DNA from: Eretmocerus hayati
Lineage: Eukaryota > Arthropoda > Insecta > Hymenoptera > Aphelinidae
Direction of reading: 5' to 3'
Assembly: GCA_029851415.1 (NCBI GenBank)
Contig: CM056742.1
Location: 53,980,954-54,044,953, forward strand
DNA: 64,000 nucleotides
Below the pieces are notes generated by a model. It did no database searches. It worked only from the letters and a program-made list of their open reading frames with translations, and was not told the origin of the DNA. The position numbers were made by a program, and so were the translations under genes. Position 1 is the first letter of the stretch, and every line of letters starts with the position of its first letter. This document shows positions 1-11,069 of this stretch, piece by piece.

Positions 1-3000
1 ATGTCTAAATGAGAATGATGTCACCTGAAAAATACGAATGGAATGTTATTATTCGCAAATTTCACTAATATAATCTGTTACCAGCCTTACTTGGAAATAT
101 CCACTTATGCGGTTCTAGCCTCGAAAGAACGATGCATGAACGACATCATGGTCGCGTGACACGCCCGCTCACCGCGCCCCCGCCCCCCCCCCCCCCGCCG
201 TAGCTTTTGAGCCATCAAAATAGGGCTAGAGCTTCACCTAACTCCTGAATCGAGTAACAATGGTATACATAGTTTATCGAATGCTACTTCTTAGAAGATA
301 ACGCACTCACAAACTCAAAAGTACCCCGAGGCTTTCTCACTCTTTCAATAGGAAATCGAGAAGAGAGAATGTTGAAGTGAGTTGCAGAGTTCTTGATACA
401 CGGCCAACGGACGCTACGTACAGTTATCGAATTACGCTGACGTCTCTAAAACATCATAATCACAGTTTGAGCATTCCCAAACGAATTCTCCCTGTACAAT
501 TCTTTCAGACCTCGCACACGGACGTTTCGACGAAACCTAGAGGAAGACAGCGGTAAATGAGTAGGGCATGACGCAGAGAGTGCCACAATCGATTGCTGAG
601 AAAATAGACGCGATGTAGCCGGTATTCGATTTTGACTCAAAATGCACACGTTTTGAATGCCGCGAGGAGAGTGGTCCAACCGCACGGGCTTCATCAAAGC
701 GAGGAGATGCATTAGATTTCTAGGGCTCACTCGTTCAGATGCCTTCATGACCAGTCGAACTTTGGAAAACCCAATTTCCCCAGAAAAACATGCAAGAAAA
801 GAAGAAAAAAAGCAAATAGAATATGATGAGAGATAAGAAAAAAATGAGGAAAAAAACAAATTGATGAAACGAAAGAAGGAATTGAAAAGGATACAAAGGA
901 CAGGAAAGAACAAGAAAGGATTGACAAGATAGATCAACTCAATTTTTCCATATTAATCTGTCCCATTCCCTTCCAACTAACACACTGACCTCATCGAACT
1001 TAAGGGGCATCATTCAGGCATGAGGTGCGACGAACTATTCAAAAGCTTAGAATATGCCGGAAAATATCGGAAGCAACTACAACAGAAATACTCGCAGAAG
1101 GAAGATGACAAAAAAACCATTAAGAGGCATTCATTTAGACGCTACAGCTGGTTGAGGCTCTGGTGGGCACATAATGACTCTAGAAGATCGTGTCAAAAAA
1201 AAAAAAAAAAAAAAAAAAACTAATGAAGAATACCATGCGGCTTGAATGTAATCAAACTCGCTGAGGACCAGGGGGAGCTGGCTACATCACATTTGGAGCT
1301 AAGAAATAAACTCCAATTCGGCTTCGACACAACCAACTGGCAGGCACAAATCTTGAGGGAACGGCTGACGCACGCCAGTCAAAGGCAAGGGATTTGCCGC
1401 AAAACAATCGAGACCCATCACTGGGATCACCACCCCAGTCACATCACAACCGGAAACCCCATCAACAGCAACAAACGAGGTCAAAAAACATTCCCAACGA
1501 TTATATCCTTACATGACCTCCTCCTTATCCCATTGTTCGACTGCGATCTGAGACGTCTTAACGGAGTTTCGATGGACTTAGTTTCATTCTTTTTCTCCCA
1601 CCTCGCATTAGTGAGAGCCAAATACGAGGGGGGAATCTAGCCTAGATGGGGCAGTAGTGATATTCGCATTGACGAAGCCCCTCCGAGAAGTCGAGACGGT
1701 GATGAATCGGGGTAATGGTAGGGCGGATCCATGCCCTCGCGATCATTGATCACGTGGCGCGCACGCGTGCCGTTTGTCCCCACCGCGAAACATGGAACCC
1801 GAAAAATGGGGTACGAAACATCACCTCGCCTCTATTCGATCTACAGTCGAGTGAATATCTTGATCGATACAATCATCTCTCGAACAGTATTAGTGATTAA
1901 ACATCAAGTGAGAATGAGATTTTATTCCTCCTCCACGTTTTGACTCGAAACGATGCAGTGCGAGATATTTTCGAAAATTTTTCACACGGCCAACGGACGC
2001 CGTATTTGTCAAAACCCAAGTCTGTGATAGATGTTCTAGAGTCACGCTGACGGATTCGAATACGTAATCTCCGGGAATTTGCGTTGGCAATTCTCCAGCA
2101 ATACCAAATTCCGACGATATTATGCTCGCAATAGACAAATGAAAAAAAAAGATGAGTGCAGCGGTTAAAATCAGCAAAATCAGGCGAAGAGCAACTGACT
2201 GTCAACTGCACAATGTAATTGGATACCTTATTTGACATAAAGCAGCAACGTAGCGCGGCGGGGCGTCTGGTCGAACATTCGAAGAAAATCAGACCCAACG
2301 AATGACAAAACAAATTCAAGTCATAGCGTGATCTGTAAATAAAAGATCGTTTGGGAGACCGCTCAAACGAAATATTACACATGCCTCTGGTGCATTTAGC
2401 GTAGCAAAAGGGAAGCAGTGTTAGAATAATGGATGAGCTAGATAGAAAATGAGCACGGGAAAGGAGTGAGAACGACACACGAAAGAAAAAGTGAGCAAGA
2501 ATTGGAGTTATCTCAGGCCAAAGTACACAAATCTACATGAAAAAACCAAGTAGAGTGAGCCACATGGAAAGTCATATGCACAAACCCTCCGAAATATATC
2601 TAATGAAGAATATTGAACTATCACGGGGTGAAATTTTGCATGAAGTATTTCCTTGTTATCCCCCAGATAACAAGGAGCTTCAATCCACAATATACTTTGT
2701 TAGCTGATGTCAGCTCCAAAATGATCTGGCAACCACGGTTAATGGATTCCCAATCGAGGAATCCGGATTAGACACATGTAAAACTTACCTCACGGACACT
2801 TGAGATGGAAATAAATTAGTCGCGTGAATACCGGACATTCATATTTATAATTGAGAAAGAAACCAAATAGTGAACGAGAGGAACGAGAGTGAGAGTACCC
2901 TGTGAGAGACGAAACAAAAGATCATACCTTAGAGAACGGCGTTACCAAGCAGACGTTATACGCGCGAAACGAAGCACCAACAGTATACACCTGAAATGAA

Positions 3001-3369
3001 AATATTGTTTCGTTACAAAAAATCAAGATCCGATCCGCGCCCCCTATCACCCCGATCATCAAAGATTTTAAGGACAATTGGTCCTCACAACCTCACCAAG
3101 ATGGAGAAAATATGATAAAACATGACCCTTTCACACCCAGCAGCACTCGTTCCCAGCCAATTCAAATAAAAACCAGACTCTACCATCACAGACCAAGTCA
3201 CACAATAGTGACCCACACAGGGATAATTTTTCATCAAACTAGGCTGAGAGATATACCACAGTATGAAATTTCAACGAGATAGGAGCAAAAGGAAGGAAGA
3301 TATAGCCAAAACCAGTTTTTTCCATCGAAACATGAGATTTTTCAGATTTTGACTTTCAACTCTATACCC
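1..3369. other. No recognisable gene; low-complexity tracts
   Basis: Open frames here are short, low-complexity or overlap on both strands, and none shows a family motif. Visible features are a poly-C run near 181-197, an A run at about 1195-1219, and a 16-bp sequence (cacggccaacggacgc) occurring at 399-414 and again at 1985-2000, each followed at a short distance by 'acgctgacg'. That suggests two diverged copies of one repeat. The 163-aa frame at 446-937 (minus) comes from purine-rich sequence and looks like noise. Confidence 0.5.
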
Positions 3370-5370
3370 CGACTAACTTCTCTGGGATAAAGTATTCTAA
3401 TCGTTCCAAAACAGTGAAGGAACACTTCATCTAGCATATCCAACCATTTTCAAGGGTTCTGAGAGCTCAGATAAAATTTTGATAGCCAAGAAGTTACATA
3501 AACTCATACATCCACCGAAACATGGGTTTTCGATTAAGCCTCAACTAAACCTTGGATCTTGCCAGCAATAATAGCCAGATCAACTATATTATGACTCATA
3601 ATGATAGATTAAGACCTCACCTAGCTTATTCAACCATTTCTGAAGGTCCTGGACCACTGAATAAAATTTTTGCACCTCAAAAGTTAACTAACTTGTTACA
3701 TTCAACGACATATGAGATTTGATGGTATCCTAACAAGAACTGAGATCTTGCCAGCAATAATAGCCAGATCAACTATATTATGACTCATAATGATAGATTA
3801 TCACCTTACCTAGCTTATTTGATCATTTTTAAAGGTCCAGGACCACTGAATAAAATTTTTGCACCCCAAAAGTTAACTAACTTGTTACATTCAACGACAT
3901 ATGGGATTCGATGGTATTCTAACAAGAACTGAGATCCTGCCAGCAATAATAGCCAGATCAACTATATTATGACTCATAATGATAGATTAAGACCTCACCT
4001 AGCTTATTCAACCATTTCTGAAGGTCCTGGACCACTGAATAAAATTTTTGCACCTCAAAAGTTAACTAACTTGTTACATTCAACGACATATGGGATTCGA
4101 TGGTATTCTAACAAGAACTGAGATCTTGCCAGCAATAATAGCCAGATCAACTATATTATGACTCATAATGATAGATTATCACCTTACCTAGCTTATCCAA
4201 TCATTTCTGAAGGTCCTGGACCACTGAATGAAATTTTTGCACCTCAAAAGTTAACTAACTTGTTACATTCAACGACATATGAGATTTGATGGTATCCTAA
4301 CAAGAACTGAGATCTTGCCAGCAATAATAGCCAGATCAACTATATTATGACTCATAATGATAGATTATCACCTTACCTAGCTTATCCAATCATTTTTAAA
4401 GGTCCTGGACCACTGAATAAAATTTTTGCACCTCAAAAGTTAACTAACTTGTTACATTCAACGACATATGAGATTCGATGGTATCCTAACAAGAACTGAG
4501 ATCTTGCCAGCAATAATAGCCAGATCAACTATATTATGACTCATAATGATAGATTATCACCTTACCTAGCTTATCCAATCATTTCTGAAGGTCCTGGACC
4601 GCTGAATAAAATTTTTGCACCTCAAAAGTTAACTAACTTGTTACATCCAATGACATAATGGGACTCGATGGTAGTCTAACAAGAGCTGAGATCCTGCCAT
4701 CAATAATAGCCAGATCAACTATGTTATGACTCATAATAATAGATTAAGACCTCACCTAGCTTATTTGATCATTCTTCAAGGACCTAGACCACTGGATAAA
4801 AATTTTTGCACCCCAAAAATTAACTAACTTAACCCATCCAATGACATATGGGACTCGATGGTATTCTAACAAGTGCTGAGATCCTGCCATCAATAATAGC
4901 CAGATCAACTATGTTATGACTTATAATGATAGATTAAGACCTCACCTAGCTTATTCAACCATTTTTGAAGGTCCTAGATCATTGAATAAAAATTTTTGCA
5001 CCTCAAAAGTTAACTAACTTGTTACATTCAACGACATATGAGATTTGCTGGCATCCCAACTAAAACTCAGATCCTGACACCAATAATGGTTGGATCAACT
5101 ATATTATCATTCACTAAGATAGATTAATACCTTACCTAGCTTATTCAAACACGTTTAAAGGTCCTGGACCACTGAATAAAATTTTTGCCTTCCAAAGTTA
5201 CACCCAATGAGACATAGAATTTGCTAATACTCTAACTAAAGCCAAGATTTTGCCACCAATAATGGCCAGATATCATGATTCAAAGTAATAATTTCACACG
5301 CTATCCAGCTTGCCCAGATATATTTGAAGCCTCCAAGCCTTTAAATAGAGACTGGGCACTCAAAAGGGAC
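3370..5370 (+). repeat. 189-bp tandem satellite, about 10 copies
   Basis: The word 'gccagcaataatagccagat' starts at 3561, 3750, 3939, 4128, 4317 and 4506, exactly 189 bp apart, then recurs with variants at 4696, 4886, 5076 and about 5252 (190, 190, 190, 176 bp). Copies share 'gtcctggaccactgaat' and 'aaagttaactaactt'. Central copies are nearly identical and both edges are diverged, as expected when unequal exchange homogenises the middle of an array. Units are AT-rich and have no open frame. Confidence 0.95.
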
Positions 5371-5638
5371 TTGACCCATGAACTATCAACAATAACCTAT
5401 CTTACCACCTTTTGGGCTTCGGGGCACTAATCGATTCGGCATGGAGAAAATTTTAAGTGCCTTACTTGGTTGCGATCTGAAAGACAGCTTTCCAACAGCC
5501 TCCACCTCCAACCAAGCGACGAGAAAACCACTGAAAAGTCCTTGTACACGATATGTTAGAAAATCTTCAAGTGCAGAGGGAACACAAGCAGCATTCAGAT
5601 AGAGTATCGCGTGCTCTCATGCACACCGTCGCATCGAG

Positions 5639-5850
5639 ACGGTTTATCACCAGATACTCGCAGCTTATCCCCAGGATCTGCTCATCTTGAGAACAGATCA
5701 TGCGCACTACGCGGCACTACCTCGGCAGTATATATGGATACATAGAACCTTTCGCGGTTTATCCCTAGAGACTCCTCGCAGTTTATCCCCAGGGTCTGCA
5801 TAACTCAGGACATAAAAATAGGGTCATGCGCACTGCGGCATGTAAACACA
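5639..5850 (+). repeat. Two-copy ~115-bp tandem duplication
   Basis: Two adjacent segments share 'ggtttatc', 'cgcag(c/t)ttatccccagg', 'tctgc' and 'atcatgcgcactacgcgg / gtcatgcgcactgcgg', the first near 5640-5735 and the second near 5755-5850. The copies are diverged. The block lies between the satellite and the 413-aa ORF; no coding potential is seen. Confidence 0.55.
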
Positions 5851-6347
5851 TGACAACATCAGAATCCCCATATACAAAATGGGAACGGGATCAGATACAA
5901 GACAGGTTTAATATATTAATATAGTATAAGTTCTCAAACGCTCAAACCAAATGATGATCCAGTTACTACGATTCTTGTATTTCGGTGGCATTTCGAAATG
6001 CGAAAAGTATGGTCGCGGCCAATACAAATTGGGCGACACGAGAAGGAGGGGTTTTCAAGGGCATGAGACATGAGAATGCGCACATAGAATGATACCACAG
6101 AATATATCCAAGAATTTGGTCCAACAATAGGATAACGCAGCTTGGCGTCGGCAGAGAACAATAATAATAACCATCGCTGGATCAAATTTCCGGGTCAGGA
6201 ACTACCTCAGCAATCCCAAGCAGCGGTATCACACTAACCAGGTGGCATTTAGTAACCCGGCCCACTTCAAGGATCCAAACTGAAAAGTAAAACGAAAATG
6301 AAAATCGGCACTAATGACATACCAAACCATAATATAGAGGAAATCAC

Positions 6348-7589
6348 TTACAGGCAGGCATAACACATGAGAGAAACGGGGAAAGTCCGACGATCCGCCT
6401 CAGTCAGACAGCATGCAAGACATGGCTCCCGATCGCCGGGCTCGATCGCCAAAGGGGTGCCAGCGCGCCGAAAATTGTTCTTGCAATGGCGGCGCGGGTT
6501 TTTACGAGGCCGCAGAAGCTTCAAAGCACCTTTGGTAGCACATGGAGCAGGTGAGACGGAAGCCATGGGATCAGAGAAACGTTGGGCGTCATCTTTGACG
6601 TTGACAGACGGCGATGGGCATTCACAGTGAAATCGATCGGCCAGGGGCCCGGAAGCCGGATCAAGAAAGCTGGCATCGGTATCGGAGAGATCCTCCATCA
6701 AAACAGTCTCGCTGTCGCTATAATCATAGTTATCCTCCTTTGGGACCGTAACAGTGCTCGATTTGATGGAAGCACTTCGCGGTTTTGGCATCTTCACAGC
6801 ACGCTGCCGACGAACTCCACGCCGTCGCCTTCTGCGTTTACAGCTTTTCTTGCGCGAGTCCGTGGAAACCACACGTCGTCCTTTCAGAGCTCCCGCTTTC
6901 AGCCGAACATATTCCTTAATACTCATGCGCTCAACTTCGGTGAGAATCGGCAAAGATAGGTCCCGAAAAACGGGCCCAGAGCCAATGGTCGAGCTATACG
7001 GACCATCTGCCGGTATGGGATGTGGAGCACAATCAGGGTAGTCAGTCTTGGCAATATCAGAAGGAACAGGCGAGGGTCCACGTAGAGTATCACTGTTCTC
7101 CACATCAATGAAGGAGAGTTCGGACAAAGTATCATCGCCTTCCACATCAACGAAATCATCAGAATCTCCAGAAAAACTCTTATGCAGTTTTATAAACTCG
7201 CCATTTCGGCCACCAGAGTAAGGTTTGACGGCCTCATACAGGGAAGCACCGACACCAGGAACGATCTCAGTTTCACTCGGACCATCACGGGGTGATGCAA
7301 ACGAGCCTCCATCTAGCGAAGGATGATTGTCACACAGGGATACGGCAGTTACGAATCGATCACGTTGTGCAATCAGCGCCGATCCAGACGCATGATCTAC
7401 GAGATCACACCCAGGGAACAATCTAGAAAATTCTATCGGATAATCAGCGATGACTCCAGATTCAACATCAAGAGCAATCCCAACGTTCCCATAAAACACG
7501 ATGTCAAACTCAAGGTTAACGCTTTGAGCATCTTCTGCACCATGCTCGATTTCCACACGGGGTACATGAATACGCAAAGTACCGGCCAT
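6348..7589 (-). CDS. Unrecognised 413-aa ORF, acidic middle and Arg-rich cluster
   Basis: A single uninterrupted frame, far longer than chance, starts at the ATG at 7589; the upstream TTG at 7610 is a weaker start. I do not recognise a family. The N-terminal ~120 residues look like a folded beta-rich region, the middle is acidic and Ser/Asp-rich (for example GDSDDFVDVEGDD), then comes a basic cluster (KKSCKRRRRRRGVRRQR) resembling a nuclear-localisation or nucleic-acid-binding patch, and the end carries paired cysteines (CLACC...CYAC) that could bind zinc. It lies ~1 kb downstream, on the same strand, of the LTR and tRNA-Gly primer site at 8563-9070, so it may be a gag-like ORF of that element. 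A diverged host or viral gene is the alternative. No second LTR is visible to its left. Confidence 0.5.
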   Translation of the reverse strand: MAGTLRIHVPRVEIEHGAEDAQSVNLEFDIVFYGNVGIALDVESGVIADYPIEFSRLFPGCDLVDHASGSALIAQRDRFVTAVSLCDNHPSLDGGSFASPRDGPSETEIVPGVGASLYEAVKPYSGGRNGEFIKLHKSFSGDSDDFVDVEGDDTLSELSFIDVENSDTLRGPSPVPSDIAKTDYPDCAPHPIPADGPYSSTIGSGPVFRDLSLPILTEVERMSIKEYVRLKAGALKGRRVVSTDSRKKSCKRRRRRRGVRRQRAVKMPKPRSASIKSSTVTVPKEDNYDYSDSETVLMEDLSDTDASFLDPASGPLADRFHCECPSPSVNVKDDAQRFSDPMASVSPAPCATKGALKLLRPRKNPRRHCKNNFRRAGTPLAIEPGDREPCLACCLTEADRRTFPVSLMCYACL

Positions 7590-8562
7590 TTCAGCTTGGT
7601 TTCGAAACAAACTTCTCCAGAATAAAAAAGACCGATATCAACATGCACCAAATGCAGACTGTAAGAAAGCATGACTTTCGACAGAAAGAGCGGTCTATTA
7701 AATTTTGCAAAGATTGCAAAATCTATCTACGCCCCGATTCTTTCATCGCATTTACGCGGCCAAGGAATCTTATGGAGGATCCTATTGCAAGTGGGATCAG
7801 GTAACCAGGACAGCGCGCACAAATCTCGAAAGAAGCAGTTATTCACGGGAATGCAGAAATGCACATTTCGCACAGACGCGGCTGCGCCTTGGTGGCACGA
7901 GTGAAAATTTGAACTATTGACCAAATGAATTGAGGGCACAATTAGCCACAATTAGCCGAAATTAGCCAGAACAGTGGCTAATTTCTGACGCGCTAGACCG
8001 AGAATGCACAGTCGCGAGCAAGGAGATAGTTGGTCGATCAGTTCTAGATGGTCAATGATGTCTTTATTTGGCTCGCAAGCGAGCGTTGCTGAACATAGAT
8101 ACGGTATTCTAAGATAGTCGCGACCTTTTAAATCTCACTATGCCCGGGATATCGTAAGGTGTGAACTGGGGTATATGATTTGCATACGGGAGTGAGTCAA
8201 TCAGATGCGGTCAGCATGCAATAACCACGCGTCCTGCTATTTAGATGAAATTTATCGTATATCTATGGCGTTCTAGAGCATAGGGTGGTTATAGTATAGA
8301 AATTACTAGCCGTATATGTTGTAAGATCGAACGAATCGGTTATCCTCTATAGTCCTTTGCCTCGCGACTCCCCCCCCGAGGGATATATATGAAAGGGCAG
8401 AATTGAATTGACTTACCCTGAGGCTGCGAAGATGATGGTGAAGCAGATCTGCATTAACATCCTTCCTTCTTCCTTACTGTTATTGATGATTTTGTTGGTG
8501 GTGGTTCAGTGGAAAAACGCGGCACGGATGACGCGTTTCAATTCTTCGTAACCTTTACAACG
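7590..8562. other. Leader-like region with no gene
   Basis: No convincing ORF. On the minus strand this is what follows the primer site at 8563-8582. It contains a good splice-donor-like sequence (CAGGGTAAGT, near 8415-8424) and, on the plus strand near 8496-8510, a tRNA-Gly A-box-like stretch. A C run lies near 8371-8378. Confidence 0.4.
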
Positions 8563-8582
8563 GATTCCCGGCCGATGCACCA
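8563..8582 (-). promoter_or_regulatory. Primer binding site for tRNA-Gly
   Basis: On the minus strand, four bases after the LTR ends in CA, the sequence TGGTGCATCGGCCGGGAAT is the complement of the 3' end of eukaryotic tRNA-Gly(GCC) including the added CCA. This marks minus-strand DNA priming for an LTR retroelement and fixes its orientation (transcription leftwards). tRNA-Gly priming is known in BEL/Pao and some other insect LTR families. Confidence 0.85.
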
Positions 8583-8586
8583 GATT

Positions 8587-9070
8587 TGTTACGTGTTAAG
8601 GGTCCTTCAATCCGTTCTCCGCTGAGCTCCTGGACGCAGCTGGAGGTTGTGTAAAGGTTCGGTCAATGATCCAGAAGACAAGTGGTAGAATGCAATCGGT
8701 GTTTATTCAATAAATAATACAATCCCGAGAGAGACTATAACTCGTGACTCTACTGATTCTATGATACGACGAGGCCAACACTGGCTGCGAATACTCGTCT
8801 TAAATGCGTCTACCGCGATGTGGTCCGGTCAACGATTCGTAATCGACTGAGACTCTAGAAGCCCCCGTTCAGGCCTTTGTTCCGTATTTATATTCTGCTG
8901 CAATCCATATCCCTTCTTGCTTTCTGCTGACGCCTCGTGAGTCGAGTGCGGGCGTACGTGAGTCAGCTCGAGGCCAATGTCCGCCTCTCGCTTGAGGTCA
9001 CTCATGACGTACCTGAAGCCTGCACATTCTCTACCGGTCAATGAATCGTTACGGACCTAGTCCCGTAACA
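8587..9070 (-). mobile_element. 484-bp LTR of a tRNA-Gly-primed retroelement
   Basis: The ends are inverted copies, TGTTACG at 8587-8593 and CGTAACA at 9064-9070, with the canonical TG...CA termini. Read on the minus strand there is a TATA box (ATATAAATA, near 8885-8895) about 180 nt from the LTR start and an AATAAA signal (near 8704-8710) ~120 nt before its end, giving a proper U3-R-U5 order, followed by the tRNA-Gly primer site. The flanks (agatt / aggta) do not match, so this is the 5' LTR of a longer or broken copy, not a clean solo LTR. No partner LTR was found in the window. Confidence 0.85.
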
Positions 9071-10280
9071 AGGTAGACCTGGTTTTATTAATCAGCATAT
9101 TTCAAACATTTTCGTAGTCAAAATCATTTGCTCTTTTCGTAATGTATGTCAATAATCAAATTCAATACGAAATTATCAAATGATCAATTCACCAATTATT
9201 ATGAAATAAGGTCAAATAATACCTTCACGGGTAGGTCTCTATGCTATATCCTTCAGATCTACAGATGCCAAGTGCGATCGTTATTGAGGGTCGTTAGTTG
9301 GAATTACGCATGAAAATCTGGTTTGATTCATTGCAGAGGAATCGAGCGGACATCCCGAAGGTTTTTTCCCGATGGAAAAGTACATTAACATCTTTCTGCT
9401 CCCGAATTTTCAAGAGAAATGTGCATTGTATTAGAACAAGTTCGGAGTGGACGAAGTGAGTCCAAATGCCCAGTCAATCAAATAGTTCTGTGCAAACCAC
9501 CTTCTCCCGGTATTCACTGAATGGAATGGTATGTCATTGGCCGCGTTGCGGAGACGCGTCAACTTGCACTAACGAATACTGAAAATAAGTTCGAGAAAAA
9601 ACACTTTTCCGAACTAATGTGCATAACATTTTGTGGAACTATCGATGAAAGAGAAGCCTCTTTTGACAATTTCTCGGCGAGCGAGGATGGGATGAGAACA
9701 GGATTTTTCTCATTTCAAGCTTTAAAATTCTTTGTACATCAGACGAGGAAGCTGAGGCGGAGAAGATGGTTCTGGGAATAATGTCGTAGGTACTTTTCCA
9801 AATATTGGTTCCTGTTATAAGAAGTCCCCGGAACGTAACTCAAATTTCTCAAAACTGAATCTGACTCATGTTGGAGCCTCCTTGATGAGTAACTTAATTC
9901 GAGCGGCTTCCGGGTAAAATTGTTCGTTCTCAAGATTTTGCCAAATATAGTCTCAGGGCATTACAATTCTGCACGGAAATTTGGTATAGACGTATTGGTC
10001 ACATTCATCTCCATTTTTATCCCAATCCCATGTGCCCCCAATCGAACATGTTATTATACTGGTCATAAATGGGTAGTTTTATACGAAGCGCTGTTGATGC
10101 CACGAACAAAGGCGTTCATTAAGTCTTTCATGACAGATAGCCCATTTGCAGGCATTCTCATGCTCATAAGATAGCGCATCAATCTAGAAATCTAGTCTAC
10201 TTCCGTACTAAGCGCGTTAGCACACTCCGGGCACTAGTAAGACATACATGTCCCCAAATACTGGATCGGGCTTGAGAGTG
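9071..10280. other. No recognisable gene
   Basis: Small frames only (such as 9521-9781 plus and 9920-10174 plus) with no motif. Nothing else to report. Confidence 0.4.
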
Positions 10281-10681
10281 CACTGAGAAAAAATCTTGGT
10301 CGTACGGCTTTGCGTTTTGCCGTACGACCAAAAAGTGGTATAGCCAGGAAAGCAATACCGATTTTGTCATCGCATCAATCCATCAGATCGGTTTGGCAGT
10401 CTGGTATTAGTGACAGAAAAAATGAATGTGGCCCATATATTTCAAATGCTCTGATACTTGATGGATTCACAGTCACATTACGACTATTTTGCCACAAGAG
10501 CTACCAATTTTTGGCCCAGAATGGTATCGGTAAAGGGACAAATATAATCGAAAGATTTTTAGGTTATTCGCATGGAATAACAAAATCATTTTGTTGCGGT
10601 GACAATCCAGTATTGGTCTGACGGCAATACCACGTAGCAATAAACTCGTATTGTGCTGACGGCAATATTTCATTCTCAGTG
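10281..10681. mobile_element. MITE-like element with CACTGAG ends
   Basis: The left end reads CACTGAGAAAAAAT and the right end ATTTCATTCTCAGTG, inverted copies with a few differences, ~400 bp apart. Just inside the left end is a perfect 13-bp stem (ttggtcgtacggc at 10296-10308, reverse complement at 10319-10331) with a 10-nt loop. No transposase is inside. A target-site duplication is not clear, so the class is unassigned. Confidence 0.45.
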
Positions 10682-11069
10682 TGGGGTGTGAATGTATTTG
10701 GACTACAAGAATACTAGAATAGCCTTTCTGACACACTGTGGGTAGAAGTGTTATTTTCGCATAAATAGTCGACTTTCACTCCCAGGTTATCGAAGAGCGT
10801 AGTTCGATACATAGGTGTAAATATATTTGTGCAATTTTTGGATATTTAGGAACACACAGAATTGCAAGATAGTATTTTTGACCGCCTGTGCGCCAGTGAG
10901 TCATTTGCACAAGGTTTTTCGCTTCTCATTTGCTCACAGAAGATCGAGAAACATAGTATGATACTCGGGCGCAATGGTTTTCGCTGTCTCGTGACTAGTT
11001 AGACCCTCGCTTGTGGCTCGGACCTGAAAAATTCACTTGGAGTGCGAGAACCATCATTCACGCCCTTGG

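Noticed and set aside
446..937. 163-aa minus-strand frame rich in Phe and Ser
   Set aside because: Derives from an A/G-rich low-complexity stretch; no motif.
8490..8582. A complete tRNA-Gly gene
   Set aside because: The CCA end is in the DNA, the anticodon arm and B box are absent, and spacing is too long; the 3' part is a primer site read in reverse.
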